NCBI GenBank assembly: GCA_937924525.1
Contig: CALDSU010000004.1
Location: 310,001-374,000, forward strand
Direction of reading: 5' to 3'
DNA from: an uncultured Bryobacteraceae bacterium
GTDB lineage: Bacteria; Acidobacteriota; Terriglobia; Bryobacterales; Bryobacteraceae
Length of the DNA stretch: 64,000 nucleotides
In this document: positions 1 to 10,199 of the stretch, piece by piece
How positions within the stretch are numbered: position 1 is the stretch's first letter
Layout: every line of letters begins with the position of its first letter
The notes under the pieces: generated by a model
What the model saw: the letters and a program-made list of their open reading frames with translations, nothing else
Databases searched by the model: none
What the model was told of the DNA's origin: nothing
Made by a program: the position numbers and the translations under genes

Positions 1-518
1 GGAGCGATCGCCTCGGCGCGCTGAGTCTGCGCCACGCTGAAATTCGACACGCCGATATAACGGACCTTGCCCTCCCGCTGCAATTGCGTCAGCGTGGCCC
101 AGCCTTCTTCAACGTCCTCATCGGGTTCCGGCCAATGGATCTGATAAAGGTCGATGACGTCCACCCGCAGACGGCGGAGGCTGTTCTCGCATTCCTGTCG
201 GATCGCATCCCGCTTCAGACATTTCACAATCTCGCGCTGCGGGTTCCAATTGCGGCCGCACTTGGTGAAGACGTACGGGCGGGGCGAAATCCCTTGGAGG
301 GCGCGGCCCACCACTTCCTCGGCATGACCCAAGCCGTAGACCGCCGCGGTGTCAATCCAGTTGACGCCGCGGTCGAGCATGGCGCGGATGGCGGCGATCG
401 AGTCGGCGTCATCCTGGGGTCCCCAGGAGAAAGCCCACCCGCTGCCGCCCATCGCCCACGCGCCGACACCGATGGGAGTGATCGCCAGATCGCTGTTTCC
501 TAAGTTCCTGGTTTGCAT
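1..518 (-). CDS. aldo/keto reductase (C-terminus truncated by window edge)
   Basis: Reverse-complement translation from ATG at 518: MQTRNLGNSDLAITPIGVGAWAMGGSGWAFSWGPQDDADSIAAI...WIDTAAVYGLGHAEEVVGRAL...LYQIHWPEPDED...GKVRYIGVSNFS, typical AKR motifs. Confidence 0.93.
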   Translation of the reverse strand, partial: MQTRNLGNSDLAITPIGVGAWAMGGSGWAFSWGPQDDADSIAAIRAMLDRGVNWIDTAAVYGLGHAEEVVGRALQGISPRPYVFTKCGRNWNPQREIVKCLKRDAIRQECENSLRRLRVDVIDLYQIHWPEPDEDVEEGWATLTQLQREGKVRYIGVSNFSVAQTQRAEAIA

Positions 519-577
519 AGGGACAGGTTCAGGACTTAGGATAGCGCGGGGAATCCGAGGAGCGCGCCGGCGGGCGG

Positions 578-1003
578 TCAACCGCGAGGAAGCGACGGGT
601 GGGGCTCGCCGGACGAGGTGGAGGGAGGGCGGGCGCCAGCCATGGTTTCCAACTGTTCCGCCAGCTGTCCCAAGGATTCCTGTTGCGCAGGAGTTTCCGT
701 CAGGCCGCTGGTAGCCGGCGTGGCGGGCAGCAAGCCGAGCCATTTTTTTGCCGTGCGCACCAGGCTACAGGTGACATCCCGCTGACTGGCGAGCGTCGTT
801 TGAGTGGCCAGCGCCAGTTCGTCGTTCAGCCACTGCACCCGGCGCACGTTGCCGGTCAGGCGGGCGTGTACGAAGAAGCGCTCGCGTTCCTGAAAAAGCT
901 GCTGGGAAACCCGTTGGCAAAACCGGCGCTCGAGCCAGGAGAGAAGCTTCTTTCGGACGCGGGCTGCCACCAGGGTGGCCCAGCAGCCACCGTTTTCCAT
1001 CAC
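578..1003 (-). CDS. hypothetical protein
   Basis: 141-aa ORF MMENGGCWATLVAARVRKKLLSWLERRF..., more protein-like than the overlapping + ORF; no family recognised. Confidence 0.45.
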   Translation of the reverse strand: MMENGGCWATLVAARVRKKLLSWLERRFCQRVSQQLFQERERFFVHARLTGNVRRVQWLNDELALATQTTLASQRDVTCSLVRTAKKWLGLLPATPATSGLTETPAQQESLGQLAEQLETMAGARPPSTSSGEPHPSLPRG

Positions 1004-1236
1004 GCCAATGACCTCCTTGTTCCGCCCTTCGGGCAGGCCGCTGCGGGCTCATCCCGAGAGCCAACCCTTGCTGTCTGTTATCGGCTCAAACCGCGGCGAT
1101 TTGAGCGTGGGATCCGAGTTGTTGGATGAACGCAGGTAAACTTTTCTGCGCCGCGCCACGTCCCAATCAAGTAGGTGGGCGAGGGCCGGGACCGAATCCA
1201 AAACCGCGCGGGAGGCTATCCTGGAAGCGTAACGCC

Positions 1237-3606
1237 ATGAAGATCCAGACCTTTTGCTGGCTGATCGGGCTGTGTCTGCCCGCCCTGCTGTCGGCCAACG
1301 GAAGCGGCTGTCCAGCGGGCCGCCCGATCGGTGAGTTTCGCCTCGCCGCGGTGCCGCCCGGCGGCGGGGTGGCCTTGCCCGTGCAAACGCTGCAAACCCT
1401 GCCGGGCGGCGCGAACCTCCTGTACTTCCCGGGCAGCACCCTGGCCCCGCAGGAGGGACAGGTCGCCGTGCTGGTCGCGCCGGAAGGCGATGCTCCTCTG
1501 CAACTGCTGGAACCCCGGCAGTTGAATCAACCCGCCTCCTGGACGACGCCCTACCCGGTCACCGCGCTGGCGCTGATCTGGGGTCCGGACGGCCTCGACC
1601 GCGAGAAGATTGTGGCGTGGGGCAAACGCGACCGCGAAGTTATCGACCACCTGGCGCGCTATGCCGAGCAGACCGCGCAGACCGAAGCGCTGATTCAGGC
1701 GCTGTCGGGTTCGCACCAGGATCTCGGGCGGGACCTGGACGTGGCCATCCGCAGTTTCGCCAACCAATACGGGGCGGGGGGACGGTTGAACCGGGACGCG
1801 CCGATCGACCAGCAGACCCTGACGATGCTGCGGGCGCTGAACCCTGCGCTGGCCACCTACGATCCGCTGCGCAAGGACAGCCGGGAGCGGATGCAGCAGT
1901 CGGCGACGCTGGCCGCGTCCGTCGCCGGGCTGTTTTTTGGCAGCACGGTGGGACTCGGGGCCGGCGGCGCGGCCCTGCTGATGAACCTGCGCACGCTGGC
2001 GTTTCCGCGGATGGAATTGCGTTCCACCTTCGCCCGGCTGGAAGCCGGCGACCGCGTCTCGCTCTGCGCCCGCCCCGAAGCGCGCGATCCACGGACCAAG
2101 CTGGCTTACGTCTGGGCGCGGAGTTTTTCCTCCGGACCGGCGCCCCGGATCGAAGCGGCGGCGCCGCGCACGGTCCCCTTGGACGTGCGGTCGGTGCTGG
2201 AAGTCGAGACCAGGCAGCCGGCGCAGCTGGCGCAAATTCGCCAATGGCGCTGGGTGGCGGAAGACGGGAGACGGATCGCCGCTCAAGTCCGTCCGGTGCC
2301 GGGACAGGCAAAGCTGGAGGTCTTGTTGCCTGCGCAGGACATCGCCCCGGGGAGATATCAATTGGAGGGCTTATGGGACTGGACGCCGGTATCCACTCCG
2401 GTGGAGGTGACCGCCCAGCCGCTGCCGGACCTGCGGTCGGCCCAGCTCTCGGCCGCTTCGCGGGATGCGCTGGTGGCGGGAGGGGGAAAAGTGACGGTGG
2501 AGCTGGAAGGGGCCGATTTCCAGTTTGTCGAAGGGATGGAACTGGCGGGGCAGAAACTGCCCGTCCGGCTGCCGCGCGGCTTGGGCCAGGGCCCGCAGGA
2601 GAAACTCGAAACGGAGGTGGATGTCTCGAACCTGACGCCAGGATCGCACCGCCTCGCGTTCCTCCAGAGCGGCGGCTCGCGGCAGGAGATTGACCTGCCC
2701 GTCCTGCCCCCGCCTCCGGTTCTGACCGGGCTTCCCGTCCGCCTGAATTCCGGCGAGCCCGAGCAAACGCTCACCTTGCGCGGCGAGCGGCTGGAGCTGG
2801 TGGAGGGCCTTGCCGGAGAAGGCTTCGCCTTCACCGTGGAGCGGCAGGAGGAGATGGCGCTGCGCGTGCGCGCGCGAGCGGACCACACACCCAAGCCCGG
2901 GGTGCGCCTGGCGCTGACGCTTCGCTTGCGGGACCGGGAAACTCCGGTCGAGGTTCCTGACGCTTTAGAGATGGTGGGACCGCGCCCGCGGATCCTCGCG
3001 GTTCGCCCGTCCCGCCCCGCCCGGACCGGCATCGAACTGGCGGAAGGCGAACTGGCTTCGCACGTGCCGTCCAGCTTCGCCGTGTCCGTGGCGCATGTGA
3101 ACCCGCGGTCGGAGATCCAAGTGGGGTGCGAGGAAACGGCGCTCGAGCTAGCCCCGGCGCGGGTCCGGATCGGCGGTCAGGCTCCGGGGTTGCGGGTGGA
3201 ACGGTCCCGTCCGGACAGTCTGTTCGTGGTTGTCGAGCCCGCGCGGCTGGCGCAGCCGGGATGCCAGATGACGCTGCGGGTCGCCAACGACGTGGAGGGC
3301 GCGTCTGCCCCGGTCGTTTTGGGCCGCGTGATCCGGGTGCCCTCGGTGACCCGCTTTGAGTTGACCGACGAACCCGCGGAGGAGGGATTCGCGGGCGTGC
3401 TGGAAGGGACGGGACTCGAGTGGATCGACCGTGTCGGCTGGGACCCCGAGCATGGGGTGCCGGTGCGCGACCTCCCCGTCCCTGCGCCGGATGGGCGGCA
3501 AACGCTCCGCGTCGTTGCCCCGTGGCCTGCTCCGGCGCCCCACGCGCCGCTCTTCCTCTGGCTGCGCGGGGAACCGCACGGGCGAAAAACCACCGTCCGC
3601 TGGTGA
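1237..3606 (+). CDS. secreted protein of unknown function, possibly with Ig/IPT-like repeats
   Basis: ORF 1126-3606; internal Met at 1237 starts a signal peptide ([22 protein letters not shown]). Confidence 0.75.
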   Translation: MKIQTFCWLIGLCLPALLSANGSGCPAGRPIGEFRLAAVPPGGGVALPVQTLQTLPGGANLLYFPGSTLAPQEGQVAVLVAPEGDAPLQLLEPRQLNQPASWTTPYPVTALALIWGPDGLDREKIVAWGKRDREVIDHLARYAEQTAQTEALIQALSGSHQDLGRDLDVAIRSFANQYGAGGRLNRDAPIDQQTLTMLRALNPALATYDPLRKDSRERMQQSATLAASVAGLFFGSTVGLGAGGAALLMNLRTLAFPRMELRSTFARLEAGDRVSLCARPEARDPRTKLAYVWARSFSSGPAPRIEAAAPRTVPLDVRSVLEVETRQPAQLAQIRQWRWVAEDGRRIAAQVRPVPGQAKLEVLLPAQDIAPGRYQLEGLWDWTPVSTPVEVTAQPLPDLRSAQLSAASRDALVAGGGKVTVELEGADFQFVEGMELAGQKLPVRLPRGLGQGPQEKLETEVDVSNLTPGSHRLAFLQSGGSRQEIDLPVLPPPPVLTGLPVRLNSGEPEQTLTLRGERLELVEGLAGEGFAFTVERQEEMALRVRARADHTPKPGVRLALTLRLRDRETPVEVPDALEMVGPRPRILAVRPSRPARTGIELAEGELASHVPSSFAVSVAHVNPRSEIQVGCEETALELAPARVRIGGQAPGLRVERSRPDSLFVVVEPARLAQPGCQMTLRVANDVEGASAPVVLGRVIRVPSVTRFELTDEPAEEGFAGVLEGTGLEWIDRVGWDPEHGVPVRDLPVPAPDGRQTLRVVAPWPAPAPHAPLFLWLRGEPHGRKTTVRW

Positions 3607-3658
3607 GCGTCTTCCGATTTCGCCGTCCCGTCGGCGCGCGTTGTGGCATCCTTGCGAT

Positions 3659-3988
3659 ATGCGCATTCTCCTGACGATCGCGAGCGGGCTGCTCGCCGCG
3701 GGTCTCGTCGTGGCAACGGATCCGGCCGGGAGCAAACCAGGAAAAGTGCAAGAAAAGAAGCCCAGCGCGGCGGCGCAAGCGGCGAAGGACACGGTATCCG
3801 GCCAACTCGACCTGAACTCCGCCACGGCAGATCAACTGAAGGCCTTACCAGGAATTGGCGATGCCTATGCGGCCAAAATCATCCAGGGACGCCCGTACCG
3901 GGCCAAGAACGAATTGGTAAGCCGGAAGATCATCCCCGAAGCGACCTACGGGAAGATCAAAGACCGGGTGATTGCCCGGCAGAAATAG
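3659..3988 (+). CDS. ComEA-like helix-hairpin-helix protein, exported
   Basis: Signal peptide [19 protein letters not shown]; HhH motif [55 protein letters not shown]. Confidence 0.88.
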   Translation: MRILLTIASGLLAAGLVVATDPAGSKPGKVQEKKPSAAAQAAKDTVSGQLDLNSATADQLKALPGIGDAYAAKIIQGRPYRAKNELVSRKIIPEATYGKIKDRVIARQK

Positions 3989-4223
3989 GGGTCGCGCGAA
4001 CGGCCAACCGCGGGGACCAGGCAGAAGCGCTGGCGTTGCGCGAGGCAAAACTCGACCAGTTCCGGCGGCGGTCCTATCCCGCCGCGGCGGCCGCAACCGG
4101 CAGCGAGCAGTTCCTCGAGGTCACCGGCCGATCGGCGATCGACGACGGGTCACTCCTGGGCGCCCTCCGGCCGGTGTGCCGCGATCTACTCTGCTCTCCG
4201 GACGAACGCCGAGGCTGATCTCA

Positions 4224-5789
4224 TCAGCCCGCGTCGTGGGAGCCGTCCCCGCCCGCCATCTGGGCCGGCGCCGGCCCCTTGGGCCGCGCCACAAAGAAGA
4301 ACTGGTAGCCCAGCAGCGTCGGCCAGAGCACGGTGCATGCGTGGAGGATTCCGGTCAGCAGCCGCATCAGCGGGTTCTCCGCCGGGATGCCAAGCACCAG
4401 TTCGAGCGGCATCACGGTGGTCTTTTCGGTCACCGCTTCGTAGTGCTGCCCCGCCAGCAAACGGCGCGCGGTGCGGCGGGTGTAGAAACGCAGGTGCGTC
4501 CGGTCGAGTATGCCGCGGTCGGCGTACTCGAAGCGCCCCATGAGCAGCCCCAGCCGCACGGTGATATTGGCGACGTTCGGCAGCGAGATCAGCACCCTTC
4601 CGGCGGGCGTCAGCAGCGCGGCGCACTCCCGCAGCAGCCGTTCCGGTCGCGGCAGATGCTCGAGCACGTCCATCAGCAGAATCAGGTCGAATTTGACGCC
4701 GGTCGCTTCCACGTACTGCCGGACTGCGGCCAGGCCTTGGTCGAGATCCCCGGCAAAGTAAGCCTCCATCGCGTCCTGGCGCCTCGGCTCGGCCAGGAGA
4801 TCGACGCCCACCACCCGGTGGCCCATCTCGCGAAGCCGCGCCGCCAGGAATCCTTCGCCGCAGCCCAATTCGAGGATGCGCTGCTCCCGGCCGCAGTACT
4901 TCCAGAGGTAATCATGGCTGGAATAGCGGCTGCTCTTGATCGGATAGTGGACCCAGTATTCGGCGAATTCCGGCGCCTTTTCGATGGAGTTGATGGTGCG
5001 CCGGTAGCGCAACACCGCGCGGGCCACGTCGCGGGCGTACTTCAGGCCATTCACGTAGCAGATCTCGCCGCCGTAATAGGTGGGGATCGCGACTTCCCGG
5101 ATGCGCATGCCCTGGTGGTGCAGCTTAATGATGATTTCCGTGTCGAAGTGGAAATCGTTGGTCATCCGCGACAGGTCGATCTGCCGCAGCGCCGCCAGGC
5201 TGTAGGCGCGATAGCCGGAGTGGAACTCGGTAAGCCGCATGCCCAGCAGCCGGTTTTCGAAGAAGGTGAGAATGCGGTTGCCGATGTATTTGTAAAGCGG
5301 CATCCCGCCCTTCAGCGGGCCCCCGTAATCGGGCATCATCCGCGAGCCAAAGACCGCGTCGGCCTCGCCGTCCACGATCGGCCGGTAGATCTGGGCCAGA
5401 ATTTCCGGAGCGTATTGCCCGTCTCCGTGCAGCAGAATCACCACATCGAAACCCTTGCCGATGAAGTACTCGTAGCCGCGCCGCTGGTTGCCGCCGTAGC
5501 CCTGGTTCCGCTCATTCCGCAGGACGGTGAGTTTCTCCGCGGCGCGCTCGTTGGCGGCTTTGAAACCCAGCGCCAGCTCGTAGGTATGGTCCTGGCTGGA
5601 ATCGTCAAAGATCGCGACTTCCGCGACGTTGTCCCAAACCTCGGGGGGGATTCGCCGGAGCACCTTGTTGACCAGCGTGGTGACGGCGTTGTAGGCCACG
5701 ATGAGAATGCCGATCTTCTTGCCTTTGGCGTCGGCTAAGGCAGCCGGGCTGGCCGCGGCGCGGGCGGCGTGGGCGACAGCGGCGTTCAT
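4224..5789 (-). CDS. GT2 glycosyltransferase fused to class I SAM methyltransferase
   Basis: N-terminal GT2 motifs (FDDSSQDHT, LLHGDGQYAPE, GYRAYS); C-terminal Rossmann motif ILELGCGEGFLAARL and LLMDVLEHL; start from Met at 5789. Confidence 0.88.
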   Translation of the reverse strand: MNAAVAHAARAAASPAALADAKGKKIGILIVAYNAVTTLVNKVLRRIPPEVWDNVAEVAIFDDSSQDHTYELALGFKAANERAAEKLTVLRNERNQGYGGNQRRGYEYFIGKGFDVVILLHGDGQYAPEILAQIYRPIVDGEADAVFGSRMMPDYGGPLKGGMPLYKYIGNRILTFFENRLLGMRLTEFHSGYRAYSLAALRQIDLSRMTNDFHFDTEIIIKLHHQGMRIREVAIPTYYGGEICYVNGLKYARDVARAVLRYRRTINSIEKAPEFAEYWVHYPIKSSRYSSHDYLWKYCGREQRILELGCGEGFLAARLREMGHRVVGVDLLAEPRRQDAMEAYFAGDLDQGLAAVRQYVEATGVKFDLILLMDVLEHLPRPERLLRECAALLTPAGRVLISLPNVANITVRLGLLMGRFEYADRGILDRTHLRFYTRRTARRLLAGQHYEAVTEKTTVMPLELVLGIPAENPLMRLLTGILHACTVLWPTLLGYQFFFVARPKGPAPAQMAGGDGSHDAG

Positions 5790-5895
5790 CGCGGGGAACT
5801 CCTTGAAACCTTTCCCGGTAGTGTAGCAACCACCCCGGGACGGCGGCGCTCGCCGGCCTGTAGGCCGACGTGCCTCGCGCAACCGCGCGCCGCCG

Positions 5896-7014
5896 TTAGA
5901 CGAGAACCGTGAACGTCGCCTCGCTGCGCTGGACGGGGCGGTACAACGTGTCGCGCTCCACAGGTTCGCGGCCGGCGCGCTGGATCAGGCGGAGCAGTTC
6001 CTGCCTCCGGAGACTCTGGCTGGTAGTGGCGCCAGCGTCGTGGTAGATCTTTTCTTCCACCACGGTGCCGTCGATATCGTCCGCGCCGAAGCGCTGTGCA
6101 ATCTGGGCGATCCGCGGCGTCATCATGATCCAGTAGGCCTTGATGTGCGGGATGTTGTCGAGCAGCAGGCGCGCCGCCGCGATGTTCTTGAGATCCGCGA
6201 ACCCGGTGGTGCGCGCGATGTGCTGCAACGGCGTGTTGTCCGGGTGGAACGCGAGCGGGATGAACGTGACGAACCCCCCGGTGTCGTCCTGCACCTGACG
6301 CAGGCGGAGGAGATGATCCACGCGGTCCTCGTCGTTCTCCAGGTGCCCGTAAAGCATGGTGCAGTTCGATTTGAGTCCCAGGCGGTGCGCGATGCGGGCC
6401 GTCTCCAGCCACTCGTCGCCGTCGATCTTGTGATCGCAGATGATGCGGCGGACCCGTTCGGAGAAGATCTCGGCGCCGCCGCCCGGCAACGAGTCCACGC
6501 CGGCGTCGCGCAGGCGCCACAGCACCTGTTCGGTGGACATCCTGGCGCGGCGAGCCAGGTAAGCCACCTCGACCATGGTGAACGCCTTCAGGTGAACCTG
6601 CGGAAAACGCTCCTTCAGGCCGCGGAGCATTTCGCAATACCAGTCCAGCGTCAGTTCGGGGTGCAACCCGCCGACGATGTGGAACTCGGTCACCGCTTCG
6701 CTCCAACCCTGGCCGGCGGTTTCCCAAACCTGCTCGAGCGACATGGTGTAGCCGCGCGGGTCCTTGGCCTTCTTGCCGAAGGCGCACAGGCGGCAGCTGG
6801 CCACGCAGACGTCGGTAGGGTTGATGTGCCGGTTGACGTTGAAGAAGGTCACGTTGCCGTGGAGGCGTTCCCGCACCAGGTTTGCCAGGTAGCCCACGGC
6901 CAGCAGGTCGCTGGTGCGGTAAAGGGCGAGCCCATCGTCGAACGTGAGGCGCTCTCCGGCGAACACCTTGTCGTAAATCGGCTTCAGGCGGCTGTCTTCA
7001 ATGACGACCGGCAT
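5896..7014 (-). CDS. mqnE: aminofutalosine synthase (radical SAM)
   Basis: CVASCRLCAF (CX3CX2C) radical-SAM motif, EFHIVGGLHPEL, SLPGGGAEIFSERVR; adjacent to UbiA-like prenyltransferase. Confidence 0.92.
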   Translation of the reverse strand: MPVVIEDSRLKPIYDKVFAGERLTFDDGLALYRTSDLLAVGYLANLVRERLHGNVTFFNVNRHINPTDVCVASCRLCAFGKKAKDPRGYTMSLEQVWETAGQGWSEAVTEFHIVGGLHPELTLDWYCEMLRGLKERFPQVHLKAFTMVEVAYLARRARMSTEQVLWRLRDAGVDSLPGGGAEIFSERVRRIICDHKIDGDEWLETARIAHRLGLKSNCTMLYGHLENDEDRVDHLLRLRQVQDDTGGFVTFIPLAFHPDNTPLQHIARTTGFADLKNIAAARLLLDNIPHIKAYWIMMTPRIAQIAQRFGADDIDGTVVEEKIYHDAGATTSQSLRRQELLRLIQRAGREPVERDTLYRPVQRSEATFTVLV

Positions 7015-7885
7015 AGAAAATGTCCGCTGCCCAAAAGAGGAAGAATAACACGCTGACATATCCATTGATGGTGAAGAAGGCCGCATCGACTCGGGATAAA
7101 TCGTCCGCTTTCACCAGGCGATGTTCGTAGGCCAGCAGCGCCGCCACCACCGCGACGCCCGCCACCGCCAGCGGCCCTAAAGCCAGCGCGTGGACCAGCG
7201 CCAGCAGGCAGCCCAGCATGGCCACGTGCAGCGCCCGCGAAACGCGAAGCGCCCCCGCGATCCCCAGCCGCCGCGGCAGGCTGAAGAGCCCCGCGTCCCG
7301 GTCGAACTCAAAATCCTGGCAGGAGTAAATGATGTCGAACCCCGCGGTCCAATAGGTGACCGCCGCGGTCAGCCACAGGATGCGCGGGTCCAGTTCGCCG
7401 CGCAGGGCGATCCAGGCCGCCGCCGGCGCGATGCCCAACGCAAAGCCCAGCACCACGTGGGAAAACGAGGTGAACCGCTTGGTGAACGAATAGAAGAAGA
7501 CGACGCCCAGCGCCACCGGCGCCAGCAGGAGGCAGAGCGGGTTCAGCGCCTTGGCCGCCAACACGAACACCGCCGAAGAGACGGCCACGAAACCCCAACC
7601 GAAGGCGCGCGACAGCACGCCGGCGGGAATGTGGCGGTTGCGGGTGCGGGGGTTGCGCGCGTCGATACCGGCGTCCACTACCCGGTTGAACGCCATGGCG
7701 GCGGAGCGCGCCGCCACCATGGCCACCACAATCCAGGCGAACTTGGGCCACGCCTCGGCCAGCGTGGCGCCTGCGTCCCGCATGGCCAGCAGCGCCCCGG
7801 TCAGAGCGAACGGCAAGGCAAACACGGAGTGCTCGAACTTGATCATTTCGAGCGTCAGACGCACGCGGGTGAGAAAACTCGCCAT
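6998..7885 (-). CDS. mqnP: UbiA-family prenyltransferase, menaquinone futalosine pathway type
   Basis: MIKFEHSVFALPFALTGALLA...AMAFNRVVDAGIDARNPRTRNRHIPAG...YSCQDFEFDRDAGLFSLPRRLG; overlaps mqnE by 17 bp. Confidence 0.88.
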   Translation of the reverse strand: MASFLTRVRLTLEMIKFEHSVFALPFALTGALLAMRDAGATLAEAWPKFAWIVVAMVAARSAAMAFNRVVDAGIDARNPRTRNRHIPAGVLSRAFGWGFVAVSSAVFVLAAKALNPLCLLLAPVALGVVFFYSFTKRFTSFSHVVLGFALGIAPAAAWIALRGELDPRILWLTAAVTYWTAGFDIIYSCQDFEFDRDAGLFSLPRRLGIAGALRVSRALHVAMLGCLLALVHALALGPLAVAGVAVVAALLAYEHRLVKADDLSRVDAAFFTINGYVSVLFFLFWAADIFYAGRH

Positions 7886-7997
7886 AAGTGGGGACTGCTT
7901 TCATTGTACCGGCGCGCCCAGGGTATGCCTGGTTGCACCCCGGCCGCAGGGCTACCTCCGCGCGCCCGCGCCGGTGGCTAACCACGCGGCGCGCCGT

Positions 7998-10193
7998 TCA
8001 AGGCGACTGCGCGTCAATATAACTGCGCTCGAAGTAGTAAAAGAATCCGTCCTCGGCGCCGACCAGCAGGTCGAGCCTGCCGTCGCCATTCCAATCGGCC
8101 GCGTTGGGCGTCGGATTGTGACCGGAAAGTTTGGCCTTCAGGATGGTCCCGCGATAGGTCATCACCGGCTTGGCTTGGGTGCCGGTGTTTTCGTACCAGA
8201 CGGGACCTTCGTCGGAATCAGAGATCAGGTCCAGGTCGCCGTCGCCGTCCCAATCCACGAGATCCACTTTGCGCCGCCCGCTACGTCCGGCGCGGCCGGC
8301 GGCCATGTTCAGGAAGCGGCCGTTCGGTTCCAGGAAGATGCGCTCGGGCGGCAGCAGGACCAGGTCGCCGCTCCGCCGGGCGCGCCGGAACAGGGTGAGG
8401 TAGCCGCGCCAGTCGAGCATGACCAGGTCGGGAAGCCCGTCGCTGTCCCAGTCGACGATGCGCGGCGTTGTCCGCCATTGGGTCACCAACTGCCTGCCCA
8501 CGGGCTCCCACCAGACCCACTCGGGCTTGGGCGCGCGCCCCTCCCATTCCACCTCGACCGGCCGCGCCGCTCCCAGCTGGGGCCGCTCGCGCGTGCCCAC
8601 GTTGGGATACCAGACGACCTCGCCGCGAATGTCGTTCACCATCAGGTCCAGGACGCCGTCCAGATTCCAGTCCGCCACCCACGGATTGGTGTAACCCCAC
8701 TTGGCTTCCGCGGGCCCTTGAATCGAGCCGTTTTCGCCGGCCAAGTGGCGGATCGCCCGGCCTGCCGCGGAAAGGTAGCCGCGATCCGCAAAGGCGGGGT
8801 CCTCGCGCGTGCCGACGTTCTCGAACCACTGGATGTAGCCCGCCGAGTTGCCGGACACCAGGTCCAGCTTGCCGTCCCCGTTCCAGTCGACGGCGACCGG
8901 GCGGGACAAGGCCCCGCTCTTCACGTACGGATCCACCTGAGGCAAAAAGCGGCCGGCGGCCAGCCGGGGCGATTGTCCGATGGGGGCCTGGTTTTCGAAC
9001 AGCGTGACGCGCCCGTCTTCCTCGGCCACCAGCAGCGAGGGCCGGCCGTCGGCGTGCCACCGCACGACGCGGGGCTGGATCATACAGAGGTCCATCTGGA
9101 TGGGCCGGCCGCCGGCCGCCAGCCGCACCGGGGCGTCCAGGCCGCGCCCGTTGTTTCGGAACAGGTAGATTTTGTCCAGAAACTCGCCTGCGATCAGGTC
9201 GAGCCGTCCCGCACCAAACCAATCGACCGGATTGGGCGCCGGGCTGCCGTACTGGTCAATCACGCGGCCGCCGGCCTCCAGCCTCACCGGCGGCGCGTAG
9301 CTCGGCGCTTGATTGGAGCCGATGTTGCGATGGAACCACACGTAGCCGTGGAGCGGGCCGCGGGTCCAGTTGCCGCGCGCGTCGAAGGCGTCATCCCATC
9401 CGTACTCCCGCCAGTCGCTGACGCCCGCCAGCACGTCGATGCGCCCATCGCCATCCCAGTCCGCCGGATACCAGAGGTCGTCGCGGCCCGCGTGGTAGTC
9501 GCGTGGCAGGTTCACCCTGACGAAGTCCGCCATCCGGTTGCGCCGCACGTCCCGGTAGTAGCCGCCGCTGGTGACCAGGTCGATGGCGCCGTCACCGTCA
9601 AAGTCAGCGGCCACCAGGTCGCGATGCCCGCGGCCCAGCCACGCGCCCCGGTCAAACAGAGGCTCGCCGGCCGAGCCGAGGTTGCGGAACAGGTAAGTGC
9701 CGTTGAACGGGCGATCCGGACAACTGACGATGACGTCCACTTGGCCGTCGCCATCGAAGTCAAACGCCGCCGGGTGCCCCCACAGTCCCACGGCCAGCGG
9801 CGCGCGCACGCCCGGCCGTCCGAACGTGACCCGGTCGCCGGCGCCGATCATGGCTGGCTCCACAAGCCGGGTCGTTTCACCCGCTGCGCCATGATCGAAG
9901 TAGACGTGATAGCGGCGCGCGCCGGTGGAGCGCCAGGCGATGCGGGCGCGGGGATTTCGCCACTCGGTTTTGGGGGACGCGGCCGTTCCATCTTCCGCGA
10001 AGACGCGCACCGAGTCCGGCTGAAACGCGGCGGGTAGTTCCAGGTCCACCCAAACCGGACGGCCGCGTTCGGCCGCCGCATCCCAGCGGAAGCGGTAGTG
10101 ATTGCGCGTGGGCCACGCCGCGTCCCCCCGCGCTTCGATGGTGACCGCGAGCAGCGGCCAACCGCACAGCAGCAACGCCAGAACCCGGGACAT
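7998..10193 (-). CDS. secreted FG-GAP/VCBS repeat protein
   Basis: Multiple DxDGDGxxDL repeats (DFDGDGQVDVIV, DWDGDGRIDVLAG, DWNGDGKLDLVSG, DWDGDGDLDLISD, DWNGDGRLDLLVG); signal peptide. Confidence 0.92.
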   Translation of the reverse strand: MSRVLALLLCGWPLLAVTIEARGDAAWPTRNHYRFRWDAAAERGRPVWVDLELPAAFQPDSVRVFAEDGTAASPKTEWRNPRARIAWRSTGARRYHVYFDHGAAGETTRLVEPAMIGAGDRVTFGRPGVRAPLAVGLWGHPAAFDFDGDGQVDVIVSCPDRPFNGTYLFRNLGSAGEPLFDRGAWLGRGHRDLVAADFDGDGAIDLVTSGGYYRDVRRNRMADFVRVNLPRDYHAGRDDLWYPADWDGDGRIDVLAGVSDWREYGWDDAFDARGNWTRGPLHGYVWFHRNIGSNQAPSYAPPVRLEAGGRVIDQYGSPAPNPVDWFGAGRLDLIAGEFLDKIYLFRNNGRGLDAPVRLAAGGRPIQMDLCMIQPRVVRWHADGRPSLLVAEEDGRVTLFENQAPIGQSPRLAAGRFLPQVDPYVKSGALSRPVAVDWNGDGKLDLVSGNSAGYIQWFENVGTREDPAFADRGYLSAAGRAIRHLAGENGSIQGPAEAKWGYTNPWVADWNLDGVLDLMVNDIRGEVVWYPNVGTRERPQLGAARPVEVEWEGRAPKPEWVWWEPVGRQLVTQWRTTPRIVDWDSDGLPDLVMLDWRGYLTLFRRARRSGDLVLLPPERIFLEPNGRFLNMAAGRAGRSGRRKVDLVDWDGDGDLDLISDSDEGPVWYENTGTQAKPVMTYRGTILKAKLSGHNPTPNAADWNGDGRLDLLVGAEDGFFYYFERSYIDAQSP

Positions 10194-10199
10194 CGCCCT

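Noticed and set aside
3989-4223. Short + frame after the ComEA-like gene (VARTANRGDQAEALALREAKLDQF...)
   Set aside because: Weak resemblance to a YraN-type start but no sustained family match; too little to call.
3972-5738. 588-aa + ORF
   Set aside because: Antisense to the GT2-methyltransferase gene, which carries clear family motifs; composition is His/Arg/Gln-rich as expected of a GC-driven antisense frame.
7551-10037. 828-aa + ORF
   Set aside because: Antisense to the FG-GAP gene; apparent repeats are the reverse complement of DxDGDG repeats.
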